Source of the DNA: an uncultured Ignavibacteria bacterium
GTDB lineage: Bacteria; Bacteroidota; Ignavibacteria; Tepidaquicellales; Tepidaquicellaceae
NCBI GenBank assembly: GCA_937924675.1
Contig: CALEVL010000270.1
Coordinates: 1-43,106 of the forward strand
Reading direction: 5' to 3'
Length of the DNA: 43,106 bases
Shown: positions 23,991 through 32,158 of the stretch, in pieces
How the letters are laid out: each line of letters begins with the position of its first letter
Position numbering within the stretch: position 1 is the stretch's first letter
Translations under genes and position numbers: made by a program
The notes under the pieces: model-generated
Told to the model about the DNA's origin: nothing
The model's input: only the letters and a program-made list of their open reading frames with translations
Database searches by the model: none

Positions 23991-25085
23991 ATGAGGGCTC
24001 AGGAACCTCTTGACAGATTATTATTGAAACTGTCTGTAGATAAGGCAGACAACATTCTGAAAGCTTTAAAGAGGATGGATGAAATAGGCGTGAAGCTTCT
24101 GATAGTAACTGACAAAGGTTCATTCAGAAGTCTTCTAAGCATTGGAGATATTCAGAGGGCAATAGTCAGGGGGGTAAAACTTCAGGAGAAGATAAGTGGA
24201 ATTCTAAGGGAAAAAATAACTGTATGCTATGAGTATCAGAGCGATGAGAACATCAGAGATTCAATGATACATCACAGAGCAGAGTTTATGCCGGTGCTAA
24301 ACGAAGAGAATGCAATAAGCAGAATAATCTTTTGGAATGATGTTATACAAGACAGGAGCATACATGAATTTTCAAGCCTCAGTTTGCCAGTAGTGATTAT
24401 GGCGGGCGGCAGAGGCACCAGGCTGAAACCGCTTACAAACATAATTCCAAAGCCTCTGATACCGGTAGGAGATAAGTCAATAATTGAAATGATTTTTGAT
24501 TCATACGGGAAATTCGGAATGAAAGAATTTTATCTGATAGTGAATTACAAAGCAGCGATGATAGAAAGTTTCTTGTCAGAGATACCGGACAAAGATTATA
24601 GAGTGAATATTGTGAAGGAGGAGACTGAATATGGAACAGGCGGAAGTCTCTCAATGCTCAAGGGTGTTATCAATTCAACATTCTTCATGACAAACTGCGA
24701 CACTTTGCTCGATCAAGACTTCTCAGAAGTTTACGGATTTCACAAAGAGAACAACAACGAGCTTACAATTGTCGGAGCCCTGAAACATTATTCAATACCT
24801 TACGGGAAGCTTGAATTTCAAAACGGCGGAAAGCTTCTTGAACTTACGGAGAAACCGGAACTTACACTCACCGTTAATTCGGGTACATATATTCTTGAGC
24901 CTCACCTTCTTAATGAAATCCCTGAGAAAGAATTCTTTCATATTACTGAACTCATATCAAAGATCACAAATAGAAATGGAAATGTTGGAGTATTTCCTGT
25001 CAGTGAAATGTCATGGCTAGACATTGGCGAATGGAAAGAATTTACAAAGACACAGGATTTTCTGGCTAAAAGAAGAGCAACCTAA
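23991..25085 (+). CDS. ptmE: CBS domain-nucleotidyltransferase fusion, PtmE-like (glucosamine-1-P guanylyltransferase)
   Basis: A 364-residue protein. Residues about 1-120 form a paired CBS domain (LLIVTDKGSFRSLLSIGDIQRAI, then HHRAEFMPVLNEENAISRII). Residues 130-364 form a sugar-1-phosphate nucleotidyltransferase with MAGGRGTRLKPLT (137-149), PKPLIPVG (153-160) and TNCD (234-237) for metal. PtmE of Campylobacter has this architecture and makes GDP-glucosamine, feeding legionaminic acid synthesis. Together with the LegB-like and DegT genes this supports a GDP-linked precursor route. The ATG start follows a 99-base spacer, the longest in the window. Another nucleotide or sugar specificity is possible. 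Confidence 0.88.
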   Translation: MRAQEPLDRLLLKLSVDKADNILKALKRMDEIGVKLLIVTDKGSFRSLLSIGDIQRAIVRGVKLQEKISGILREKITVCYEYQSDENIRDSMIHHRAEFMPVLNEENAISRIIFWNDVIQDRSIHEFSSLSLPVVIMAGGRGTRLKPLTNIIPKPLIPVGDKSIIEMIFDSYGKFGMKEFYLIVNYKAAMIESFLSEIPDKDYRVNIVKEETEYGTGGSLSMLKGVINSTFFMTNCDTLLDQDFSEVYGFHKENNNELTIVGALKHYSIPYGKLEFQNGGKLLELTEKPELTLTVNSGTYILEPHLLNEIPEKEFFHITELISKITNRNGNVGVFPVSEMSWLDIGEWKEFTKTQDFLAKRRAT

Positions 25086-25098
25086 AAAGATAAACTGC

Positions 25099-26409
25099 TT
25101 GAATACAGCCGATAAACTTAAAGTGTTATTCCTTGGGCACGGCAGCTATTTTCATGTTCAAAACTTAGCTGCGCTTCTTAAAGAAAATATAAGTTCACTT
25201 CACATAGCGGGTGCAAATATTATAAGACCTGATGGAAAGCAGGTAACCGATGCAGATCTTGGATCTTTTGATGAGTTTATTTCACTTCCCAGGAAGAGGG
25301 AAGTCAGTCTTAGTACTGCCGATCTGGCAAGAGAATTAGTGAGATCTTTTTCCGGCTCAGGATTGAAGAAAGAATTGCTGAGAAACGCTGTCCTGCTGAG
25401 ATTCGGGAAAGCATCAAGACTTCTGAGCGGAGCAGCGGAGGAAAGGAAGCATTCGGCCAAAGTGGAAGAGATTTTTTCAAACTACAATGTCTTCCATTTT
25501 CATTTCATTGGAAAGGAATTGCTGACTCCGCTGAAATATGTAGGTAATGACAAAGTCGTGGTACTTCATGTGTGGGGATCTGATCTGCTCAATACAGGAG
25601 GGATACAAGCATACACTGCACAATATGAAGCCATTAAGAGAGCTGATTTCATTATCATCAATACTATTGAAATGACTCAATACTTTCTCGCTAAGTTCGG
25701 AAGGGAATTTGCTCCTAAGATCAGAAATGCGTTTTTCGTAATTGACAATGAAATGATGAAGAGAATATCTGAATCTGATGCTTCAGCATTGCGTAAAAAA
25801 TTTACCGGCCGATACGGAATAGATGAAAGAAAAATCATTATAGAGGCAGGTTATAATGCATCTGTATTTCAGAAGCATTTAGAAATAATCGAACAATTGA
25901 ATTTGCTGGCAAAAGAGTTGAAAGAAAAGATACATGTAGTAATTCCAATGACATATGGCTTAGGCACGAATTCAGGAGACTATCTCAATGCAGTAAGAAA
26001 AGCTGCTGCCCGGTCTTTGTTTTCAACTACTGTGATCGACAGTTACATTACTCCTGAGGAAGTGCTTGAATTAATTGCATCAACCGAAATAAAACTCAAT
26101 TTGCGTGAGACAGATAATCTTAATACTGCAATGATTGAATCTTTCTGCTCCGACACTATTGCAGTAAACGGATCTTGGATGCCTTACGGTACACTGCGAC
26201 GAATCGGCGTTTACTACAGGGAGATTGATTCCATTGGACATCTTAAGAATGAACTGGAAGTTATAATAAACAATTTGGAGTGTGAGAGAAAAAAAACAAT
26301 TAACAACAGCAAAAAGGTGAGAGAATTTTTCGATAATTCAAGAGTAGCAGTTGACTGGATTAGAGCTTATGAAGAAATAAATTTATTATCAAAGCTGAAG
26401 AGGACTTAG
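25099..26409 (+). CDS. GT-B-like glycosyltransferase, possibly WecF/GT56-related
   Basis: A 436-residue protein when started at the TTG at 25099, 13 bases after the upstream stop; a longer reading frame begins at a TTG at 25024 but overlaps the previous gene. It opens with KLKVLFLGHGSYFHVQNLAALL, like a GT-B N-terminal strand and helix. KVVVLHVWGSDLLNTGG (about 155-171) is a GT-B acceptor-side motif. The C-terminal half has VVIPMTYGLGTNSGDYLNAV, recalling the donor region of Fuc4NAc transferases of the WecF type. No membrane segment is obvious. It is probably a cytoplasmic glycosyltransferase; the family assignment beyond GT-B is weak. Confidence 0.7.
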   Translation: MNTADKLKVLFLGHGSYFHVQNLAALLKENISSLHIAGANIIRPDGKQVTDADLGSFDEFISLPRKREVSLSTADLARELVRSFSGSGLKKELLRNAVLLRFGKASRLLSGAAEERKHSAKVEEIFSNYNVFHFHFIGKELLTPLKYVGNDKVVVLHVWGSDLLNTGGIQAYTAQYEAIKRADFIIINTIEMTQYFLAKFGREFAPKIRNAFFVIDNEMMKRISESDASALRKKFTGRYGIDERKIIIEAGYNASVFQKHLEIIEQLNLLAKELKEKIHVVIPMTYGLGTNSGDYLNAVRKAAARSLFSTTVIDSYITPEEVLELIASTEIKLNLRETDNLNTAMIESFCSDTIAVNGSWMPYGTLRRIGVYYREIDSIGHLKNELEVIINNLECERKKTINNSKKVREFFDNSRVAVDWIRAYEEINLLSKLKRT

Positions 26410-26410
26410 T

Positions 26411-27544
26411 ATGAAACTGCTAAAGTTTGATACGATTAATCCGGAAAAGTATATCTTTTCGAAAGTCAGAGAGAACTTTTCTGAAGTAAGCCGAATGAAC
26501 AGAAATGAAATGCTTGATTGGATAATCGGACTCCGGGGAAACTTCTCGGATTTTTACACATTTCATCTGCGAAATTTGGGCTGGGAAGCGGAGGAGTTCA
26601 TAGTTTCGCCTCATTATCTGGAAAAAGTCATCGATGAACTATATGGAAACACCAGAAGCATCAGGAGGTTTAAGGATGCTGTAATGAATAAGCTCAGACC
26701 CTTTAAAGACAGATGGAAACTCAATGTAATAATGGACTACATAAATAAATACGAGCCGGATGTGATTCTCATCAGAGAGCAGATTGGGATACCAAGTGAT
26801 TACTGGCATGGGTTCAGAAGCAATGCTCTTATTGTTTCAAGGATTGCAACACCTGTTCCCAGACATTGGTCACACACTGACTTTGATGTTATTCTTACTT
26901 CAACTGATGTGTTCAAAGCATTCTTTGAGTTGAACGGGGTGCCATCTTACATTAATCCAAATGGCTTTGATGACAGAGTTTTAAAAGAACTGAAGCAAGG
27001 CGAGAAAAAATTCAACACAACATTTGTTGGCGGACTCGGAGATAAATTCTGGCTCAGCAGGACTAAATGTTTCAGATATCTGGCAAAAAATACCGACATA
27101 GTTTGGTGGGGATACAACGAAGAAATATTTCCTAAGTCAGATGAAATAAGGCAAAGACACAAAGGACTTGCTTCAGGGCTGGAGATGCTGCAGATATACA
27201 AGGATTCACGAATCGTGTTTAATGACTATGGTGAAATTGCAGATGGAATGGGAGTCAACCAAAGAATATTTGAAGTGCTGGGAGCAGGCACACTTCTTCT
27301 GACAAGGAAAGCAAACAATCTCGATAAAACATTTCCAAAAGATATTTTCGCCACATTCTCTGATGAAAGAGACTGTCTTGATAAAATAAATTACTTCCTT
27401 AAGAACGAGAAGGAACGGGAAGAGATAGCAAAGGCCGGGCAAGAGTTCATTCTTAATAATTACAATTACAAAGATCTTATGAAACAACTTGATCAGATAC
27501 TTAAGCAAAACTATAAATTAAAATTTAAGAAAAACATTACATGA
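26411..27544 (+). CDS. CgeB/DUF3880-like glycosyltransferase
   Basis: A 377-residue protein of the CgeB-like GT-B group. The N-terminal half contains NKYEPDVILIREQIGIPS. The C-terminal half has TTFVGGLGDKFWLSR, then the donor-site segment VFNDYGEIADGMGVNQRIFEVLGAG (about residues 272-296), a hallmark of these transferases, and a terminal helix of the glycosyl-transferase group 1 type (AGQEFILNNYNYKDLM). It starts one base after the previous gene, with GAGGA upstream, one of the few recognisable ribosome binding sites here. It overlaps the cupin gene by ATGA. Acceptor and donor are unknown. Confidence 0.83.
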   Translation: MKLLKFDTINPEKYIFSKVRENFSEVSRMNRNEMLDWIIGLRGNFSDFYTFHLRNLGWEAEEFIVSPHYLEKVIDELYGNTRSIRRFKDAVMNKLRPFKDRWKLNVIMDYINKYEPDVILIREQIGIPSDYWHGFRSNALIVSRIATPVPRHWSHTDFDVILTSTDVFKAFFELNGVPSYINPNGFDDRVLKELKQGEKKFNTTFVGGLGDKFWLSRTKCFRYLAKNTDIVWWGYNEEIFPKSDEIRQRHKGLASGLEMLQIYKDSRIVFNDYGEIADGMGVNQRIFEVLGAGTLLLTRKANNLDKTFPKDIFATFSDERDCLDKINYFLKNEKEREEIAKAGQEFILNNYNYKDLMKQLDQILKQNYKLKFKKNIT

Positions 27545-27978
27545 CTGTAGAACACATTAAGAACGGAGAACAACTTCTTGCAATAATTCTTCCCAGGGAA
27601 TTTGAAGAACCGGGAATACACTTCTTTACTTCTAACGAGCTTTCACAGCAGCTCGGATATATGAATCATCCTGCAGGAAAAGTGATTGAACCGCACGTAC
27701 ATAATCCGGTTACACGGGAAGTTCTTTATACTCAGGAAGTACTGTTTATAAAAAGGGGAAAACTCAGAGTGGACTTTTACGACGACAATCAGAATTATCT
27801 TGAAAGCAGAATATTAAATGCAGGTGATATTATTTTGCTTGCTACCGGTGGACATGGATTTGAAATTATTGAAGATATCGAAATGGTGGAAGTCAAGCAG
27901 GGACCTTATCATGGTGACAGTGATAAGACCAGATTCACAACTCCAAAGTTAGAAAATATTAAAATCACTAAAGAGTGA
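27541..27978 (+). CDS. Cupin-domain protein, possible sugar-modifying enzyme
   Basis: A 145-residue single-domain cupin. Candidate metal ligands are His52 and His54 in EPHVHNPVTRE, Glu60 and His105 in GGHGFEII; LFIKRGKLRVDFYDD forms the core strands. Small cupins in polysaccharide loci are often isomerases, epimerases or lyase-like enzymes on nucleotide sugars, but this one is not recognisably FdtA/QdtA or RmlC. It overlaps genes on both sides by four bases (ATGA and GTGA), so it is tightly coupled to the perosamine-synthase-like aminotransferase and may prepare its substrate. It lacks the helix-turn-helix domain of the phosphonate epoxidase HppE, so a phosphonate role is not supported. Confidence 0.75.
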   Translation: MTVEHIKNGEQLLAIILPREFEEPGIHFFTSNELSQQLGYMNHPAGKVIEPHVHNPVTREVLYTQEVLFIKRGKLRVDFYDDNQNYLESRILNAGDIILLATGGHGFEIIEDIEMVEVKQGPYHGDSDKTRFTTPKLENIKITKE

Positions 27979-29093
27979 AGTTCATTCCTGTAAATGAACC
28001 ATTGCTTCAAGGTAATGAGAAGAAATATCTTAATGAGTGTATAGATACAGGGTGGATCTCATCTGAGGGCCCTTTCATTAAAATGCTTGAAGAAAGTTTC
28101 GCTGAGGTGTGCGGCCGAAAATATGGAGTTGCGGTTTGCAACGGCACGGCTGCGCTTGAGGTGGCAGTAACTGCACTTGAAATCAAACATGGCGATGAAG
28201 TGATAATGCCATCCTTCACGATTATCTCATGCGCCACTGCTGTTATCAGAGCAGGAGGTACTCCGGTCTTTGCTGATTGTGATCCGGTAACTTGGAACAT
28301 AGATCCTGTATCTGTTGCCGAAAAAATTACACCTCGTACAAAGGCTATCATGCCGGTACACATTTATGGAATACCTGCTGATATGAATGCGATTATGGAA
28401 ATTGCGAATCATCATGGATTGAATATAATTGAAGACGCAGCAGAACAGATCGGACAGACTTATTATGGAAAGCCCTGCGGCAGTTTTGGAGAGATCAGCA
28501 CATTCAGTTTCTATCCCAACAAGCATATCACTACCGGTGAAGGCGGAATGGTAGTTACAGACAGTGATGAGTTGGCAAATAGATGCAGATCTATAAGAAA
28601 CCTATGCTTCAAACCGGAAAGAAGATTTGTTCATGATGAACTTGGTTATAATTTCAGAATGACAAATCTGCAGGCAGCAGTTGGAGTTGCTCAGATTGAA
28701 AAGCTTCATGAGTTCATTGTGAAGAAGCGGCACATAGGTCATCTGTACAACAAACTTCTCAGAGGAGTTGAAGGGTTAGTTCTCCCACTTCCTTCATGCA
28801 ATTTTGCAGAAAACATTTATTGGGTTTACGGAGTAGTTCTGAAAAAGGAAACCGGGATTAGTGCTGTCGAAGCAATGATGAATCTTGGGAAACTGGGAAT
28901 TGGAACGAGACCATTCTTTTTTCCGCTTCATAAACAACCTGTGTTTCTTAAATCAGGCATTGCCAAGGATGAAACTTTACCGGTTTCTGAAATGCTGTCT
29001 GAGATGGGCTTCTATCTTCCAAGCGGACTCGCGCTAAGCGATGACGACATAACGCGTTCGGCAAATTCGTTGATTGAAATTCTCCGAAAATAA
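27975..29093 (+). CDS. DegT aminotransferase, perosamine synthase-like (RfbE/Per type)
   Basis: A 372-residue PLP enzyme. The opening IPVNEPLLQGNEKKYLNECI followed by DTGWISSEGPFIKMLEE is the typical N-terminus of GDP-perosamine synthases. CNGTAALEVAV, IEDAAEQIG (152-160) and FSFYPNKHITTGEGG follow, with the PLP lysine at Lys183. It would aminate C4 of a 4-keto-6-deoxyhexose nucleotide. GDP-4-keto-6-deoxymannose would be the usual substrate, yet the only GDP-mannose-dehydratase-like protein in the window (19368-20363) lacks its catalytic pair, so the precursor may come from elsewhere. GTG start overlaps the cupin stop. A 73-base spacer follows. Confidence 0.88.
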   Translation: MKFIPVNEPLLQGNEKKYLNECIDTGWISSEGPFIKMLEESFAEVCGRKYGVAVCNGTAALEVAVTALEIKHGDEVIMPSFTIISCATAVIRAGGTPVFADCDPVTWNIDPVSVAEKITPRTKAIMPVHIYGIPADMNAIMEIANHHGLNIIEDAAEQIGQTYYGKPCGSFGEISTFSFYPNKHITTGEGGMVVTDSDELANRCRSIRNLCFKPERRFVHDELGYNFRMTNLQAAVGVAQIEKLHEFIVKKRHIGHLYNKLLRGVEGLVLPLPSCNFAENIYWVYGVVLKKETGISAVEAMMNLGKLGIGTRPFFFPLHKQPVFLKSGIAKDETLPVSEMLSEMGFYLPSGLALSDDDITRSANSLIEILRK

Positions 29094-29166
29094 TCTGACA
29101 ACGGAAAATGCAATCATGGGATTAGAGATTACCGTTGCATCAAAAAACCTTCTTAACTCTTAGATA

Positions 29167-30174
29167 ATGAATGTAGGAATTATTGGATTCGGATACTGGG
29201 GTACAAACTTAGTAAGGAATTTTGCTAATTTACCCGGTGCGAATCTGAAGACTGTTGTTGACAAGCGGCCTGAAAGGGCGAGGTTTCTAACAACTCTTTG
29301 CAGGACTGCCGTATTCTCGACAAATCCGGATGACATAATAAATGATCCTGATATAGATGCTGTTGTCATTGCCACGCCTGTGTTCACACACTTTGATCTA
29401 GCCTTCAAATCACTTAATAACGGAAAGCATGTGCTTGTTGAGAAGCCAATGGCTTCAAACATTTCTGAAGCTTTGAGGTTGGTTGAACTGGCAGCAAGAA
29501 AGGGAAAAGTGTTAATGATTGATCACACTTATCTTTACACCGGAGCAGTTCAGAAGATGAAGAAGCTTATTGATGAAGGCCACATTGGAAACATAACTTA
29601 TTTTGATTCAACAAGAATTAACCTGGGATTGTTTCAGCCCGATGTAAATGTATTGTGGGATCTTGCGACGCATGACATTTCCATCCTGAATTTTCTGATC
29701 AGAGAAAATCCGGTAAGCGTTCAGGCAACAGGGATTTCTCATACAAATAACGGGATTGAAAATATTGCATATCTAACCATCAATTATGGAACCGGGTTTA
29801 TGGCTCACTTCAATTGTTCCTGGTCATCGCCGGTAAAGATCAGGATGATGCTGATTGGCGGAGACAAGAAGATGATAGTATTTAATGACCTTGAACCGAC
29901 AGAAAAGGTGAAGGTTTATGACACAGGATATAATCATAAAACAGATGAAGACAAAAAGAATATTCTTGTAGATTATCGCGCAGGGGATATATACATACCA
30001 AAGCTTGATACGCGTGAGGCATTAACAATTATGGCAGTTGATTTCAGAGATGCAATACTGGATGGAACACAACCGGTCTCTAATGATATTTCCGGTCTGA
30101 ATGTACTGAAAATCCTCGAGGCTTCACAGCAGTCAATCAAGAATAAGGGTGTGGAAGTGGATATAATACATTGA
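29167..30174 (+). CDS. Gfo/Idh/MocA oxidoreductase, WlbA/WbpB-like
   Basis: A 335-residue NAD-dependent oxidoreductase. The Rossmann motif GFGYWG is at 7-12 and EKPMA at 92-96. LMIDHTYLYTGAVQKMKKLI is followed by VLWDLATHDISILNFL, which supplies the conserved Asp and His near the active site. These features place it near WlbA/WbpB, which oxidise C3 of UDP-N-acetylglucosaminuronic acid, and it is followed by a WbpE-like aminotransferase, the same order as in 2,3-diacetamido uronic acid pathways. No UDP-GlcNAc C6 dehydrogenase (WbpA) is in the window, so the uronic acid identity is only suggested. Confidence 0.87.
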   Translation: MNVGIIGFGYWGTNLVRNFANLPGANLKTVVDKRPERARFLTTLCRTAVFSTNPDDIINDPDIDAVVIATPVFTHFDLAFKSLNNGKHVLVEKPMASNISEALRLVELAARKGKVLMIDHTYLYTGAVQKMKKLIDEGHIGNITYFDSTRINLGLFQPDVNVLWDLATHDISILNFLIRENPVSVQATGISHTNNGIENIAYLTINYGTGFMAHFNCSWSSPVKIRMMLIGGDKKMIVFNDLEPTEKVKVYDTGYNHKTDEDKKNILVDYRAGDIYIPKLDTREALTIMAVDFRDAILDGTQPVSNDISGLNVLKILEASQQSIKNKGVEVDIIH

Positions 30175-30190
30175 ACTCCGATTACCTAAA

Positions 30191-31321
30191 TTGATTCCGA
30201 TTGCAAAGCCATATTTGACCGAAAGAGAAGCTGCAGAGGCGGCGCAAACGGTAATGACCGGTTGGGTTGCTCAAGGACCGAGGGTGAAAGAGTTTGAGAC
30301 AAAATTCTCTGAATATACAGGTGCAAACTATGCTGTTGCAATATCCAACTGTACAGCAGCTTTGCATCTGTGCATGATCGCCTCGGGAATTGGTCCGGGT
30401 GATGAGGTGATATGCCCTTCAATGAGTTACATAGCTACAGCAAACAGCATCAGATATACCGGTGCCAAAGTTGTATTTGCCGAAGTTGATCCCGTGAATT
30501 TTAATCTTGATCCTGCTGATGTGGAAAGAAGAATTACACTCCGCACAAAAGCAATACTTGTTGCACATCAGCTTGGTATGCCTGCCGATATTGATTCGTT
30601 CAAGAAAATCTGTGAAAGACATAATATCAAGCTGATTGAAGACGCTGCATGCGCCACAGGGTCATCATACAAAGGAAAGAAAATTGGAAGTCATTCGGAA
30701 CTTGTGTGCTTTTCATTTCATCCAAGAAAGGTCATCACTACGGGAGAAGGCGGAATGATCACTACATCAAGTGAAACATTGAGAGACAGATTAAGTTTGT
30801 TGAGACAACACGCAATGGCTTCAAGCGCCATTGACAGGCATTCATCAACAGATAAACTTTCGGAAGATCATATTGAGCTTGGCTATAATTACAGAATGAC
30901 TGATATTCAGGCGGCAGTTGGAATTGTACAGCTGGAAAGACTCGATGCCATTATAAAGGAGAGAAGACTCATAGCTCAGGAATATATTCTCGGACTATCT
31001 GAAATTGAGTGGATAGGTCTGCCGTTGGAAGAGGACGGATACTACTCTAACTATCAATCATTTGCTTTGAGAATTCAGCCCGGCTCTCCGATATCGCGAA
31101 ACGAGTTAATGAGTATTCTTGGCGAAAACGGAATCTCAACCAGAAAAGGAGTAATGACTGCTCACAGAGAAACCGCTTACAAAGATAATTGTAATGATGT
31201 GAGCTTGCCTGTTTCTGAAGAAGCTTCCGACAACAGTCTGATGATTCCTTTATACGCACCCATGATGAAAGAAGATGTCAACAAAGTAATTAATGAAATC
31301 AAGAGAGCATTCAAAGGTTAA
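30191..31321 (+). CDS. DegT aminotransferase, WbpE/WlbC-like
   Basis: A 376-residue sugar aminotransferase. SNCTAALHLCMIASG (52-66), GDEVICPSMSYIATANSI, IEDAACATGSSY (149-160) and FSFHPRKVITTGEGG are present, with the PLP lysine at Lys180. It follows the WlbA-like oxidoreductase by 16 bases, so together they probably oxidise and aminate one ring carbon of a nucleotide sugar. The TTG start (MIPIAKPYL) is supported because the family N-terminal strand begins immediately and no ATG is near. It is a separate subtype from the three other DegT proteins in the window. Confidence 0.9.
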   Translation: MIPIAKPYLTEREAAEAAQTVMTGWVAQGPRVKEFETKFSEYTGANYAVAISNCTAALHLCMIASGIGPGDEVICPSMSYIATANSIRYTGAKVVFAEVDPVNFNLDPADVERRITLRTKAILVAHQLGMPADIDSFKKICERHNIKLIEDAACATGSSYKGKKIGSHSELVCFSFHPRKVITTGEGGMITTSSETLRDRLSLLRQHAMASSAIDRHSSTDKLSEDHIELGYNYRMTDIQAAVGIVQLERLDAIIKERRLIAQEYILGLSEIEWIGLPLEEDGYYSNYQSFALRIQPGSPISRNELMSILGENGISTRKGVMTAHRETAYKDNCNDVSLPVSEEASDNSLMIPLYAPMMKEDVNKVINEIKRAFKG

Positions 31322-31363
31322 AGTGAAATCAGTGTTCAATGAACAAGATTTGTCTCATGTGCA

Positions 31364-32155
31364 ATGAGTGACTCCCGAAAGAATCTTTCTCTGAAGAAAC
31401 AGATTCGAAATTGGAAATATAAGAATTACTTTGACTTCAGAATCAAGACTCCGGAAAACAGATTCGTAATTTACACGCGTGGAAGAACAGGAAGCACAGT
31501 TCTTACTGAATTGTTGAACTGTCATCCAAAGATTTTTTGTGATGTTGAAATATTCAATTACATTTATTGTCATTCAAGGATCAAATATCCTCGGCAGTAC
31601 ATAAAGAGCTGCAGTAAACGCGCATCTATTTACGGAAAGGAAGTTTATGGTTTCAAAGTCAAGATTGCACAGTTAAGATATGAACATCTGTATTCGGATT
31701 ATGACAGAATTTTAGCCGGGCTTTCTGAAAGTGGATGGAAATTCATACATCTCAAGAGAGTTAACTATCTCAGGCACAAGCTGTCAAGTCTTATTGCAGC
31801 GGAGACAAAGATTCTTCACCTGAGAAACGGCGATATTGCAGAGCAAAAGAAAATAACGGTGGACTTTGACACAATAATGGAAGGAATTACATATGGTGAG
31901 GAAGTTGAAAGAACAGAAGAAGAGAACCTAAGAAATATTCCTCATATCAAAGTGATTTATGAGACAGACATACTTGACAATTCAAAACATCAGGAAACAG
32001 CAGACAAGTGTTTTGAATATCTTGGTTTGAAATCACATCCGGTCTCAACAGATCTCAAAAGAATTACAACTGACCGGCTTCAGGATATGATCATAAACTA
32101 TGATGAAATAGAAAAGAAGCTGAAAGGAACACGATTTGAAAAATATCTCCTCTGA
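31364..32155 (+). CDS. PAPS-dependent sulfotransferase-like protein
   Basis: A 263-residue protein with the sulfotransferase P-loop-like motif RFVIYTRGRTGSTVLTELL (33-51), which binds the 5'-phosphosulfate of PAPS, and an HLKRVNYLRHKLSSLIA segment (about 128-144) matching the 3'-phosphate site. Length and layout resemble bacterial Stf0/LPS-type carbohydrate sulfotransferases. A sulfate ester on the glycan is predicted. The ATG start is 42 bases after the aminotransferase. No PAPS-making genes are in the window; PAPS normally comes from core sulfur metabolism. Confidence 0.83.
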   Translation: MSDSRKNLSLKKQIRNWKYKNYFDFRIKTPENRFVIYTRGRTGSTVLTELLNCHPKIFCDVEIFNYIYCHSRIKYPRQYIKSCSKRASIYGKEVYGFKVKIAQLRYEHLYSDYDRILAGLSESGWKFIHLKRVNYLRHKLSSLIAAETKILHLRNGDIAEQKKITVDFDTIMEGITYGEEVERTEEENLRNIPHIKVIYETDILDNSKHQETADKCFEYLGLKSHPVSTDLKRITTDRLQDMIINYDEIEKKLKGTRFEKYLL

Positions 32156-32158
32156 CGA

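Noticed and set aside
25024..25098. Upstream TTG at 25024 as start of the glycosyltransferase
   Set aside because: It would overlap the PtmE-like gene by 62 bases and add a sequence without family resemblance; the TTG at 25099 follows the stop closely.
27541..27978. Cupin as a phosphonate oxygenase (HppE- or HEPD-like)
   Set aside because: It is a single short cupin without the helix-turn-helix or double-cupin architecture and is over 10 kb from the phosphonate genes.
29094..29166. Stem-loop terminator from ATGCAA and TTGCAT or AACGG and CCGTT
   Set aside because: The stems are five or six bases with a long loop and no T-run follows.
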